Assembly (NCBI GenBank): GCA_910587895.1
Contig: CAJUOE010000052.1
Span: 1-46,674 of the forward strand
Length of the DNA stretch: 46,674 nt
Reading direction: 5' to 3'
Source: an uncultured Lachnospiraceae bacterium
Lineage (GTDB): Bacteria > Bacillota > Clostridia > Lachnospirales > Lachnospiraceae
Shown: positions 32,895 to 40,685 of the stretch, piece after piece
How the letters are laid out: each line of letters begins with the position of its first letter
Numbering within the stretch: the first letter of the stretch is position 1
Position numbers and translations under genes: made by a program
The notes under the pieces: generated by a model
Databases searched by the model: none
The model's input: the letters and a program-made list of their open reading frames with translations, nothing else
Told to the model about the DNA's origin: nothing

Positions 32895-34490
32895 ATGAAA
32901 AGATATGATTTGATAATAGTCGGAGCCGGTCCTTCTGGTTTATCGGCGGCAATAGAGGCGGCAAAACGGGGCTTGAAGGTAGTTGTCTTTGATGAAAATG
33001 AAAAGCCGGGAGGACAGCTTTTCAAACAGATACATAAATTTTTTGGCTCCAGGGAGCATCGGGCAAAGGTGCGTGGGTTTGTAATCGGCAGGCAGCTCTT
33101 GGAGGAAGCGGATAAGGCCGGAGTTAAAGTGGTATTGAATGCAACGGTGATTGGACTTTATCAGGACAAAGAGGTTGTCGTGAAAACAGGAGATGGCGTT
33201 TGCCATTACAAGGGAGATGCCATTATCATTGCAACCGGGGCGGCGGAAAATATGGTGACGTTTCCGGGATGGACACTGCCGGGCGTGATTGGCGCAGGCG
33301 CAGCACAGACAATGATAAATATGCATGGCGTCCTTCCGGGAAAACGGGTGCTGATGCTTGGCTCCGGAAATGTCGGGCTTGTGGTTTCGTTCCAGCTCAT
33401 GCAATGCGGGTGTGAGGTTGCAGCGCTGGTGGATGCGGCTCCGAGAGTGGGCGGATATGGCGTCCATGCGGCAAAAGTTGCCCGAACCGGAGTGCCGTTT
33501 TACTTATCCCATACGATTGTGAAGGCAGAGGGCGAGGAGTATGTCACAGGCGTTACGATAGCGGAAATTGATAAAAATTTTAGGTTTATTGAGGGAACGG
33601 AAAAACATTTTGATGTGGACACGATATGCCTTGCCGTTGGGCTTTCCCCCATGTCGCAGCTCTTAAAGATGGCAGGATGCAAGATGGAAGATAACCCTGC
33701 GCGCGGCGGCCAGGTGCCGGTTTGTGACGAGCATGGAAGAACTTCTCTGGAGGGCGTGTTTGTGGCTGGCGATGTGTCAGGAATCGAGGAGGCGTCTTCC
33801 GCCATGATTGAGGGATGCATGGCAGGAATTGCGGCGGCGGAATATCTGGGATATATCGAAAAAGAGGAGTTGGAAAAAGAAATGGTTTCCCTTGACGTCG
33901 CGCTTGACGGCCTGCGCCAGGGAATGTTTGCTCCGAAGAACAGGGGAAAGGCGATTGCCAGGACGGAGGAAGGGATAGAAATCTCGGAAAGCCTTTTGCA
34001 AAACGGATATGTGGCGGATGATGAAATTGCGCGTTTTCCAGGCGTTATGCATAAAGCGGGCGTCCATCCGGTGATGGAGTGTACGCAGAATATTCCCTGT
34101 AATCCCTGCCAGGACGCCTGTCCCAGGGGGTGCATTTCCATTGGAGAAAATATTACTTCCCTGCCGCTTGTGGTAGATGGAGCGGAATGCATTAACTGTG
34201 GGATGTGCGTGGCAAGCTGCTCTGGACAGGCAATCTTTTTGGTAGACGAAGATTGTGGGGACGGGACGGCAACCGTTACAATTCCATACGAATTTCTTCC
34301 ACTGCCTGAGACAGGTACAAAGGGTGCAGCGCTTGGCAGAAATGGGAAAAAAGTCTGTGAAGCGGAAGTTCTGGGCGTAAAAGCCAGTAAGGCGTTTGAT
34401 AAGACAAATCTGCTGACAATGCGTGTTCCAAAGGAATATGCCATGAAGGCAAGGTTTTTCCAGACGGAGCAGAAAGGAGCAGGAGCATGA
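32895..34490 (+). CDS. FAD subunit with two ferredoxin-type cluster motifs (HcnB/OoxA/SoxA-like)
   Basis: A 531-residue flavoprotein. The N-terminal FAD loop is VGAGPSGLSAAIEAAKRG, and a second dinucleotide loop LGSGNVGLVVSFQLMQCG begins near residue 155. ATGAAENMVTFPGWTLPGV and VFVAGDVSGIEEASSAMIEG are typical of the OoxA/HcnB group. From about residue 396 two cysteine clusters follow: C396 with CNPCQDACPRGC, then CINCGMCVASC near 432-442, consistent with one or two [4Fe-4S] centres. In aerobic relatives this place holds a BFD domain; here BFD is a separate gene directly after, overlapping by four bases. The subunit probably moves electrons from the catalytic flavin to an electron carrier. 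Confidence 0.88.
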   Translation: MKRYDLIIVGAGPSGLSAAIEAAKRGLKVVVFDENEKPGGQLFKQIHKFFGSREHRAKVRGFVIGRQLLEEADKAGVKVVLNATVIGLYQDKEVVVKTGDGVCHYKGDAIIIATGAAENMVTFPGWTLPGVIGAGAAQTMINMHGVLPGKRVLMLGSGNVGLVVSFQLMQCGCEVAALVDAAPRVGGYGVHAAKVARTGVPFYLSHTIVKAEGEEYVTGVTIAEIDKNFRFIEGTEKHFDVDTICLAVGLSPMSQLLKMAGCKMEDNPARGGQVPVCDEHGRTSLEGVFVAGDVSGIEEASSAMIEGCMAGIAAAEYLGYIEKEELEKEMVSLDVALDGLRQGMFAPKNRGKAIARTEEGIEISESLLQNGYVADDEIARFPGVMHKAGVHPVMECTQNIPCNPCQDACPRGCISIGENITSLPLVVDGAECINCGMCVASCSGQAIFLVDEDCGDGTATVTIPYEFLPLPETGTKGAALGRNGKKVCEAEVLGVKASKAFDKTNLLTMRVPKEYAMKARFFQTEQKGAGA

Positions 34491-34825
34491 ATACAGTAAA
34501 CGACAGAGCAAGAGACATCGGTCCTTTTGTTCCGGCGGCGGATGACGATATGCTGATATGCCGTTGTGAGGAAATTACAAAGGGAGAGATAAGAAAGGCG
34601 GTTCACGAGGGTATGTGGACAATGACGGAAATCCGGCGGTATTTAAGGACCGGCATGGGGCTTTGCCAGGGGCAGACCTGCAGCAGGCTTGTAAAAGGAA
34701 TTGTCGCCAGGGAGCTTGGTATTTCCCCGGCAGAATTAGAGCCTGCAACGTCACGCGTTCCGATGCGTCCGATAGAGATGCATATATTTGCAAATGAGAA
34801 AAAGGAGGGCGAAACGGATGAGTAA
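34487..34825 (+). CDS. BFD-like [2Fe-2S] protein of the dehydrogenase complex
   Basis: A 112-residue protein with the BFD cluster pattern: C25 and C27 (LICRCEEITKGEIR), C60 and C65 (GMGLCQGQTCSRLV). This binds a [2Fe-2S] centre. The C-terminal tail PMRPIEMHIFANEKKEG is polar. It overlaps the FAD subunit by four bases and the DadA-like gene by eight, so all are translated together. In archaeal proline dehydrogenases similar small proteins link the two flavoproteins, a fair guide to its job. Confidence 0.87.
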   Translation: MNTVNDRARDIGPFVPAADDDMLICRCEEITKGEIRKAVHEGMWTMTEIRRYLRTGMGLCQGQTCSRLVKGIVARELGISPAELEPATSRVPMRPIEMHIFANEKKEGETDE

Positions 34826-35948
34826 TACAGCGGAAGTAGTAGTAATCGGCGGAGGCATTATCGGTTGCGCCATCAGTTATTACCTTGCCAAAAGGAAGGT
34901 AAGCGTCATTTGCCTGGAAGGCTCTGATCATATTGGCAATGGAGGTTCCAGCAGAAACGGAGGAGGCGTCCGCCAGTCCGGGCGCGATCCGCGGGAGCTG
35001 CCGCTTGTCATGTATGGCATCAAAAAATTCTGGCCGACGCTCTCGGACGAGTTGGAGGTTGACTGCGAATACCATCAGGACGGAAACCTCCGGCTGGGAA
35101 AGACGGAAAAACACCGGGAAATTTTGACGGGGCTTACTGAGCGCGCGGTAAAGGTCGGACTGGATGTTAAGATGATAGATGGGACGGAAGTCCGTCGGAT
35201 TAATCCCTACCTGTCCGAGGAGGTTACCTGCGCAAGCTGGTGTCCTACCGATGGACATGCCAATCCCCTGACGACGACGCTGGGATATTATAAGGCGGCA
35301 AGAAAGCTTGGCGTTCGGTTTATATCCGGGGAAAAAGCAGTCGGGTTAAAGAAGGTAAAAGGAAAACTCCGTAAGGTACTCTGTGAATCGGGGAATATTT
35401 ATGAGGGAGAGACAGTCGTGCTGGCGGCCGGTTATGAGTCGCGTGAAATTGCAGCATCCGTGGGAATTGATATCCCCATGCAGCGTGCAATGTTGGAAGC
35501 GCTTGTGACGGAGGCAGAGCCGCATATGTTTGACCAGATGCTTGGAACGGCGGAGGCAGATTTTTACGGACATCAGACGAAACACGGTTCTTTCGTGTTT
35601 GGCGGTTCCTCCGGCCTTGAGGGATTTACCAAAGATAACGGTACGCCAATCTGCTATTCCAAAACGGCGCCCTGCATCTGCCGCGGCATTTTAAAATATT
35701 TTCCGGTGCTTGCAGACGCAAAGATTGTGAGGACATGGGCGGGATGGATGGATAAGTGTGCGGATGGCGTTCCAGTGCTTGGGGAGGTCGCTGAAGTGCC
35801 GGGCCTGGTACTTGCGTGCGGGTTTACCGGCCATGGATTTGGCATTGCCCCGGGCGCGGCAGATCAGCTGGCAGAATTGATCACGACGGGAAAAACCGAG
35901 ATTGACCTCTCAGAGTTGAGATACGACAGGTTTAAAGCCAAGATATAG
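34818..35948 (+). CDS. DadA/SoxB/OoxB-like FAD amine dehydrogenase catalytic subunit
   Basis: A 376-residue flavoenzyme of the D-amino-acid/glycine oxidase superfamily. The FAD loop is VVVIGGGIIGCAISYYLAKRK, GGSSRNGGGVRQSGRDPRELPL follows, and the C-terminal GFTGHGFGIAPGAADQLAELI block is typical. It should oxidise a secondary amine or amino acid (N-substituted amino acid, opine, proline, hydroxyproline or sarcosine) to the imine. The substrate cannot be read from sequence. An electron route through the three upstream Fe-S/FAD proteins is suited to an anaerobe. Start ATG 34818 follows AAAGGAGGG and overlaps the BFD gene. Confidence 0.88.
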   Translation: MSNTAEVVVIGGGIIGCAISYYLAKRKVSVICLEGSDHIGNGGSSRNGGGVRQSGRDPRELPLVMYGIKKFWPTLSDELEVDCEYHQDGNLRLGKTEKHREILTGLTERAVKVGLDVKMIDGTEVRRINPYLSEEVTCASWCPTDGHANPLTTTLGYYKAARKLGVRFISGEKAVGLKKVKGKLRKVLCESGNIYEGETVVLAAGYESREIAASVGIDIPMQRAMLEALVTEAEPHMFDQMLGTAEADFYGHQTKHGSFVFGGSSGLEGFTKDNGTPICYSKTAPCICRGILKYFPVLADAKIVRTWAGWMDKCADGVPVLGEVAEVPGLVLACGFTGHGFGIAPGAADQLAELITTGKTEIDLSELRYDRFKAKI

Positions 35949-35963
35949 AAAAGAGGAACGCTC

Positions 35964-36809
35964 ATGGTATGGAAAAAGGACAGGATAAAGCCGACGCAGC
36001 CTTATTTGGTGTTTGATACGGAGAATTTTTTCCAGCAGGTATACCTTCAGGAAGGAATTTCGCATTTTTATACGTTTCAGGTCGGGGAAGATAAACCTCT
36101 GCGGCTTGTTCCGGACGGCTGCATCGACCTGTTCTTTGCGTATGGAGGGGATGGCATGTCCTGCCATGCCTGCGGCACGAAATTGACGTATTCGTGTGAT
36201 GAGGAGGTGAAAGAGGGCGAAGTATTCGGCGTCCGGTTTATGCCAGGGACGCATCCAGAGCTTTTGCGAGTGACGATGCGGGAACTTCTGGAACGTAAAA
36301 TTCCCATTGAAGATATTTTGACCGGGGATGGCGCGTGGCTGGAGCGTATGGAACAGGAGACAGATTTCCGGCGGAGGGTGCAGGTTTTTCTGGATGCATA
36401 TATGAATGCAGAAATGTGCAAAGTCCAGCCGTTTGGGAAAAAGGAGCTTGTCTGTTCTGTCAAACAGATGGTATATGATTCGGATGGAAAGGTGAAGGTC
36501 TCGAAGATGCAGGAACAGACCGGGTATTCCGAGCGGTATATCAATAAAGTTTTTCTTGAGGAAATGGGATTTTCGCCAAAAACATTTTGTAAGATTATCC
36601 AGTTTCAGCATGCGCTTGAGTTTTTGAATTATGGGGCGCCGGGAAAAATGACGGATGCCGCCGTCTCTTTCGGGTATTATGATGAACCTCATTTTATCCA
36701 TGATTTTAAGAAGTATGCCGGAATGACCCCCAGGAAATACCTCCGGCTTGTACAGGGGCAGGACTACAAAAATAAGATACAAAAAACCAGAGAGGACAAG
36801 GGCGTCTGA
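35964..36809 (+). CDS. AraC-family transcriptional regulator
   Basis: A 281-residue regulator. The N-terminal about 130 residues form a ligand-type domain of the DUF6597 kind (GEDKPLRLVPDGCIDLFFAY near residue 43). The C-terminal about 100 residues carry two helix-turn-helix units: VSKMQEQTGYSERYINKVFLEEMGFSP and MTDAAVSFGYYDEPHFIHDFKKYAGMTPRKYL. It probably senses the substrate and controls the dehydrogenase cluster and/or the PII-permease operon. It starts 15 bases after the dehydrogenase gene. Its stop codon lies inside the terminator at 36803-36833. Confidence 0.9.
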   Translation: MVWKKDRIKPTQPYLVFDTENFFQQVYLQEGISHFYTFQVGEDKPLRLVPDGCIDLFFAYGGDGMSCHACGTKLTYSCDEEVKEGEVFGVRFMPGTHPELLRVTMRELLERKIPIEDILTGDGAWLERMEQETDFRRRVQVFLDAYMNAEMCKVQPFGKKELVCSVKQMVYDSDGKVKVSKMQEQTGYSERYINKVFLEEMGFSPKTFCKIIQFQHALEFLNYGAPGKMTDAAVSFGYYDEPHFIHDFKKYAGMTPRKYLRLVQGQDYKNKIQKTREDKGV

Positions 36810-36833
36810 TAGGGAATAATCAGGCGTTTTTGT
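36803..36833 (+). terminator. Terminator at the end of the AraC gene
   Basis: CGTCTGAT (36803-36810) pairs with ATCAGGCG (36819-36826) with one G-U pair, then TTTTTG. The first arm overlaps the AraC stop codon (36807-36809). The segment from GACAA to GGGAATAA matches the one at 32456-32479 at all but two or three bases. Confidence 0.85.
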
Positions 36834-36867
36834 ATGCAGTAAGAAGAAAAGAAATGGAGGATTACAT

Positions 36868-37215
36868 ATGGGATTTTCAAGAATTGAAACAATTACATCC
36901 ATGAACCGATTAAGCAGCGTAAAATCTGCCCTCAGTAAAATTGGCGTCACTGGAATGACGGTCATACAGGCAATCGGCTGCGGCGTCCAGATGGGAACGT
37001 TTGAATATGAGGCAGAGCAGAATGCGGAAATGGAGCTTTTACCGAAACAGATGATTATCCTGTTTGTGGAAGATGAAATTGTAGATAAGGTTGTAGACGT
37101 CATCAAAAAGGAGCTTTATTCCGGTCATATCGGGGACGGCAAAATATTTGTCTCGCCGCTTACCAACGTCATCCGCGTAAGAACCGGGGAAGAGGGGGAG
37201 GATGCGCTGAAATAA
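36868..37215 (+). CDS. PII-like signalling protein with a divergent T-loop
   Basis: A 115-residue PII (GlnB/GlnK) homologue, aligned by eye without gaps over the T-loop. The B-loop is intact (SGHIGDGKIFV), as are the C-terminal RVRTGEE and LLPK with K60, and Gln41 at the 2-oxoglutarate position. The T-loop is recast: the uridylylated tyrosine (Tyr51 in E. coli GlnB) is Ala53 here, and the loop is acidic (FEYEAEQNAEME). ATP/ADP binding is therefore likely, uridylylation is not. It starts an operon with the permease 21 bases on; PII partners are usually AmtB transporters, so it may gate or report on this APC permease instead. GGAGG precedes ATG 36868. Confidence 0.87.
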   Translation: MGFSRIETITSMNRLSSVKSALSKIGVTGMTVIQAIGCGVQMGTFEYEAEQNAEMELLPKQMIILFVEDEIVDKVVDVIKKELYSGHIGDGKIFVSPLTNVIRVRTGEEGEDALK

Positions 37216-37236
37216 GCGCTGGAAGGAGTGATTCAT

Positions 37237-38646
37237 ATGAGAGAGAACAAACTGGGATTGCCGAGCGTCATCTCGACTGGCGTAGGGCTTATCGTAGCTA
37301 CAAGCTGCCTGATGTCGCTGGGACAGGGCGCAGGAGCGCTGGGCGTGGGTTTTGTCGTGCCAATGGTTCTGGCGTGTATCATCAATATCTGTACGGCGCT
37401 TTCCATGGCGGAGCTGAATGCCATCATGCCTAACCTTACGGGAGGGTTGGCGCAGTATACGCTGGCAGGGTTCGGACCGTTTGTGACGATTGTGACAATG
37501 GTTGGCGGATATCTGGTATGCCAGTCAATTGCGGGATCGGTAGAGTGCGCCATGTTCGGAAATGCAATTAACTCCGTATTCCATACGGGAATTCCCTCGA
37601 GCGTATTTTGCATCCTGCTCTTGGCCGTGCTTTTGATTGCAAACCTGCTGGGCGTAGACATGTTTGCCAAAATACAGAATTTTGTGGCGTATGGCTTGAT
37701 TGTATCGCTGGTAATCATGGGGCTGATGGGGATGTTCGGGCTGGGAACAGGTGAAAAAGTTTCCCAGAAAATGGATTTGACGCAGTCGTTTTCCGATTCC
37801 TTTGCCCTTCTGGGGCTTGCCTTTTTCCTGTTTATCGGCAGTGAGTTCGTAATTCCGATTGCGCGGAGCGTGAAAAATGCACGCAGGAACATTCCGCTTG
37901 GCATGGTGTTAAGCCTTGTCATCATCTGCGTGATGCAGATTTTTGTTGTCTGCGGGATGGGAAATTATGCGACATGGGAAGAGCTTGGAAACAGTGCGTC
38001 TCCGCATATTTTGTATGGGAATGCCTTGTTGGGCTACGTCGGCTCCCTGTGGATGATACTGGTATCCATATTTGCGGTCGTCAGCACGGTAAATTCTGCC
38101 ATCAGTTTCCTGTCGTTTATGTGCGCGGGCATGGCGAAAATTAATTTGATGCCAGAAATATTTCTTAGGAGAAATAAGAGGGGCGCTTATTATGTGGGAA
38201 TTTTGATGATTGGGGCAATCATGATGGTTGTAAATGCAACCGGCCTCTCCACAAGCGATTCCCTTTCATTTATGATTCTGGTTGCCATTGTATTCTGGAT
38301 GGTGTCGTATGTGATTGCAAACATCAATGTTCTGGTATTCCGGAAGAAACTGCCCAAAGTTCCGAGAACTTTTAAAGTGCCGTTGGGAGCGGTAATTCCG
38401 GTCGTCGGCATTTTTGGGAACCTGTTTATGATCTGGAATATTGACGGCAATCCGGCGACAAGAAACCTGATTTTTACGATTGACGGAATTATCTTTGTTG
38501 TCCTTGGCATTTATGCCGTGCTGTGGTGCAGGTTTCGCTTAAAAAGGCCGCTGTTCCAGCCAATTCCAGTACATGAGGTCATGGCAATGGAACATTCATT
38601 GTATTTAATCGCACATAAGAACAAGAACAACCAAGGAGGAAAGTAA
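37237..38646 (+). CDS. APC-superfamily amino acid permease
   Basis: A 469-residue membrane transporter with about 12 hydrophobic segments from residue 8 to 445. The opening LPSVISTGVGLIVATSCLMSLGQG is the helix-1 substrate/Na+ region of APC carriers, and GAGALGVGFVVPM continues it. The family imports amino acids or amines. Here it is likely to supply the substrate of the dehydrogenase or the cyclodeaminase-family enzyme. Start ATG 37237 follows GGAAGGAG; GTG 37228 lies inside that ribosome site. It sits between PII and the OCD-family gene (one base to the next start). Confidence 0.9.
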   Translation: MRENKLGLPSVISTGVGLIVATSCLMSLGQGAGALGVGFVVPMVLACIINICTALSMAELNAIMPNLTGGLAQYTLAGFGPFVTIVTMVGGYLVCQSIAGSVECAMFGNAINSVFHTGIPSSVFCILLLAVLLIANLLGVDMFAKIQNFVAYGLIVSLVIMGLMGMFGLGTGEKVSQKMDLTQSFSDSFALLGLAFFLFIGSEFVIPIARSVKNARRNIPLGMVLSLVIICVMQIFVVCGMGNYATWEELGNSASPHILYGNALLGYVGSLWMILVSIFAVVSTVNSAISFLSFMCAGMAKINLMPEIFLRRNKRGAYYVGILMIGAIMMVVNATGLSTSDSLSFMILVAIVFWMVSYVIANINVLVFRKKLPKVPRTFKVPLGAVIPVVGIFGNLFMIWNIDGNPATRNLIFTIDGIIFVVLGIYAVLWCRFRLKRPLFQPIPVHEVMAMEHSLYLIAHKNKNNQGGK

Positions 38647-38647
38647 C

Positions 38648-39781
38648 ATGAGCAGTGCAAGAGTTGATTTTTTATATTTAAGTGAGGACAACATGATAGC
38701 AGCCGGCGTAAGGGACATGAAAGGCTGCGTGGAGGCAATGGAGGAAATGTTCAAACTCATTAAAGTGGGGGATTACCGGATGGGCGGCATCAACGGCAAT
38801 TCACATGGAAGCATGGTGATGTTCCCGGAGTCCTCGCCGTTTCCGGAGATGCCTCTGGACGGGCCGGACAGGCGGTTTATGGCGATGCCCGCTTATCTCG
38901 GTGGAAAATTTGACATGGCAGGCATGAAATGGTATGGCTCGAACGTGGAAAATAAAGAAAAGGGTCTGCCAAGGTCTATTTTAACCTTAATCTTAAACGA
39001 TAAGGATACGGGCGCGCCGCTTGCGTTCATGTCGGCAAATATCTTATCGGCATACCGTACAGGCGTAGTTCCGGGCGTCGGGTTTAAATATTTTGCCAGG
39101 GAAGATGCAGATACGATTGGAATTGTCGGTCCCGGCGTGATGAGCAGGACAGCCCTTGCGGCTGCGATGGCAGTCCGCCCAACGTTAAGGACGGTTAAGG
39201 TAAAAGGACGTGGTCGGGCGTCGCTGGAGCGGTTTATCGAACATGTGAAATCGGAATACCCGGGCGTGGAGGCATATGCGGTGGATTCTATTGAGGAGGC
39301 GGTTCGGGATTCGGATATCGTATCGGTCTCAACCTCGTCCCCAACCGGAGACCCAAACCTGTATCCGTATATTGCGGAGGAGTGGATAAAGCCAGGCGCA
39401 ATTATTGAATCAACGGCGGCGCTGCGCTTTGATGACGATTTCCTGATTCACAGGGCAAGAACGGTAACGGATAATATCATGTTATATGAGGCGTGGGAAG
39501 AGGAGATGAAACCGAATGCGTATCATGTGGTTCCGATTCCGGCAGTCCGGGTGGAGGATTTGATTGCCGAGGGCAAAATGAAATCTGAGCAGATTGATGA
39601 CCTGGGAGACGTCCTTCTGGGCAATATTCCAGTACATCGCAAAGAGGGTGAAATCGTCATTTATTCTGTCGGCGGAATGCCTACAGAGGATGTGGCGTGG
39701 GGAACCATGGTATACCGAAATGCACTGGAAAAAGGCATCGGCACGAAGTTAAATATCTGGGAGACGCCTAAAATGGTGTAG
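38648..39781 (+). CDS. Ornithine cyclodeaminase/mu-crystallin family enzyme (automated name often tyramine oxidase subunit B)
   Basis: A 377-residue NAD(P)-dependent enzyme. The family block MKWYGSNVENKEKGLPRSILTLIL with the substrate-side residues, ANILSAYRTGVVPGV, and the Rossmann loop IGIVGPGVMSRTALAAAM near residue 157 are clear. C-terminal VYSVGGMPTEDVAWG-like residues are also family typical. Members convert ornithine to proline, or reduce/oxidise cyclic imines, ketimines and opine-like compounds. As I recall, close relatives carry the automated label tyramine oxidase subunit B, whose experimental basis I cannot judge. In this setting it may process the imine made by the dehydrogenase. 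It is the last gene of the PII operon. Confidence 0.87.
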   Translation: MSSARVDFLYLSEDNMIAAGVRDMKGCVEAMEEMFKLIKVGDYRMGGINGNSHGSMVMFPESSPFPEMPLDGPDRRFMAMPAYLGGKFDMAGMKWYGSNVENKEKGLPRSILTLILNDKDTGAPLAFMSANILSAYRTGVVPGVGFKYFAREDADTIGIVGPGVMSRTALAAAMAVRPTLRTVKVKGRGRASLERFIEHVKSEYPGVEAYAVDSIEEAVRDSDIVSVSTSSPTGDPNLYPYIAEEWIKPGAIIESTAALRFDDDFLIHRARTVTDNIMLYEAWEEEMKPNAYHVVPIPAVRVEDLIAEGKMKSEQIDDLGDVLLGNIPVHRKEGEIVIYSVGGMPTEDVAWGTMVYRNALEKGIGTKLNIWETPKMV

Positions 39782-39903
39782 AAGAAAGGCACATGAAAAA
39801 AGCCGGGAGAATGATGTTCGTGGGCATGTGGCCTGACATGTCCGCAATCTTCTCTTGTATGGCATCTCCATCATGGATTTTGGCACCTGTTCTACGATTG
39901 TCT

Positions 39904-40179
39904 TTAAATATTATATTCTTTATAAAGTTTCTTCCGGTACGTTTCGTCCTCTATGCTCCGCCGAAGGTCGTCCAGGCGGTTGTCGTCCAGGAGCTTTTTG
40001 TTCAACAAATTGAGGCGTTTTTCCCCACGTTTTTCTCCGCGTTTTTCCCCACGCGCCTCGCCGCGTTCCTCTCCATAATTCACACCGATTTCAAAGATGT
40101 TCATATGAACCGCCTCCCATTCTTCGCTTTCTTTTCGAAAAAAATTCCCTTAATACCTGGTGTTTGTCTTTTTTCATAA
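39904..40179 (-). pseudogene. Remnant of a PD-(D/E)XK nuclease family transposase/Rpn-type protein
   Basis: On the minus strand 39904-40104 encodes a clean C-terminus: EERGEARGEKRGEKRGEKR followed by LLNKKLLDDNRLDDLRRSIED and YRKKLYKEYNI. The Glu/Gly/Arg repeat and helical tail are those of Rpn/PDDEXK transposase-family proteins. Upstream the reading continues in frame without a start (RKESEEWEAVH), then shifts to another frame near a run of Ts (about 40140), where MKKDKHQVLREFF lies. The catalytic nuclease domain is missing. An antisense + strand frame (39793-40179) is its shadow. Confidence 0.7.
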
Positions 40180-40488
40180 GCAGTTCTCCTTATTTGATTT
40201 TTAAAATGAAACTCCTGTGGGAATGCCACACAGAGCAGGCGTATGCCTGTTAGAAATGTTTGATAGTGTTTATTTTTAAGATTTTATTATCATAACACAG
40301 GCTGTTAGAAATTGTAAATAGAAAATAATAAAAAGACGGAAAATCTATATTTAGTAAACTTTTTGCCTGAAATATAAAAAAATGTATTTTTCAGAACATA
40401 TATTCCCCCATTGAATATCATCAATTTGCATAAAAAATAACAAGGAAAAAGCGTTGTATTGCAAGATTCTTCTATTATTTTTTGTAAT

Positions 40489-40526
40489 GTTTTACTGAAA
40501 ATGAAATATCGGGTAAAAGTTTTACT
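40489..40526 (+). promoter_or_regulatory. Direct repeats upstream of the surface-protein promoter
   Basis: GTTTTACT occurs at 40489-40496 and 40519-40526, a 30-base spacing (about three helical turns). The second copy lies in the small palindrome GTAAAAGTTTTAC, eight bases before the -35 box. It resembles a response-regulator or activator site. Confidence 0.4.
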
Positions 40527-40534
40527 AAAGAATA

Positions 40535-40563
40535 TTGAAAAGTTTATTAAATGCAGGTAAAAT
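40535..40563 (+). promoter_or_regulatory. Promoter of the giant surface protein gene
   Basis: TTGAAA (40535-40540) and TAAAAT (40558-40563) are spaced by 17 bases. The start codon at 40686 follows a GGAGAAGGAAGG ribosome site. Confidence 0.6.
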
Positions 40564-40685
40564 GTAATATAACAAACTTTCTTTTTAACATTAAAAAATA
40601 AATCAGGCAAGAAATGAAAGGAGGAGGGATTCGCAGCAAAATAATTTGAACTATAAATTGTTGGTATAAAAAGGAGAAGGAAGGT

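Larger units (their letters stand above)
40180..40685. other. AT-rich intergenic region before the giant surface protein
   Basis: About 500 bases without a gene. It holds a small hairpin (CAGGC/GCCTG, 40236-40249) and two direct copies of CTGTTAGAAAT (40247-40257 and 40302-40312). Two copies of GTTTTACT follow (40489-40496 and 40519-40526), then the promoter at 40535-40563 and a leader of about 115 bases. No riboswitch fold was recognised. Confidence 0.6.

Noticed and set aside
33500..34606. 368-residue minus-strand open frame
   Set aside because: Antisense of the FAD subunit gene; Ser/Pro-rich shadow.
35910..37106. 398-residue minus-strand open frame
   Set aside because: Antisense of the AraC and PII genes, which are well supported on the + strand.
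39793..40179. 128-residue + strand open frame after the OCD-family gene
   Set aside because: Its second half is the complement of the Rpn/PDDEXK-type remnant, and the frame has no recognisable family.
40180..40685. c-di-GMP riboswitch before the surface protein
   Set aside because: The conserved GEMM core could not be found in this AT-rich leader.
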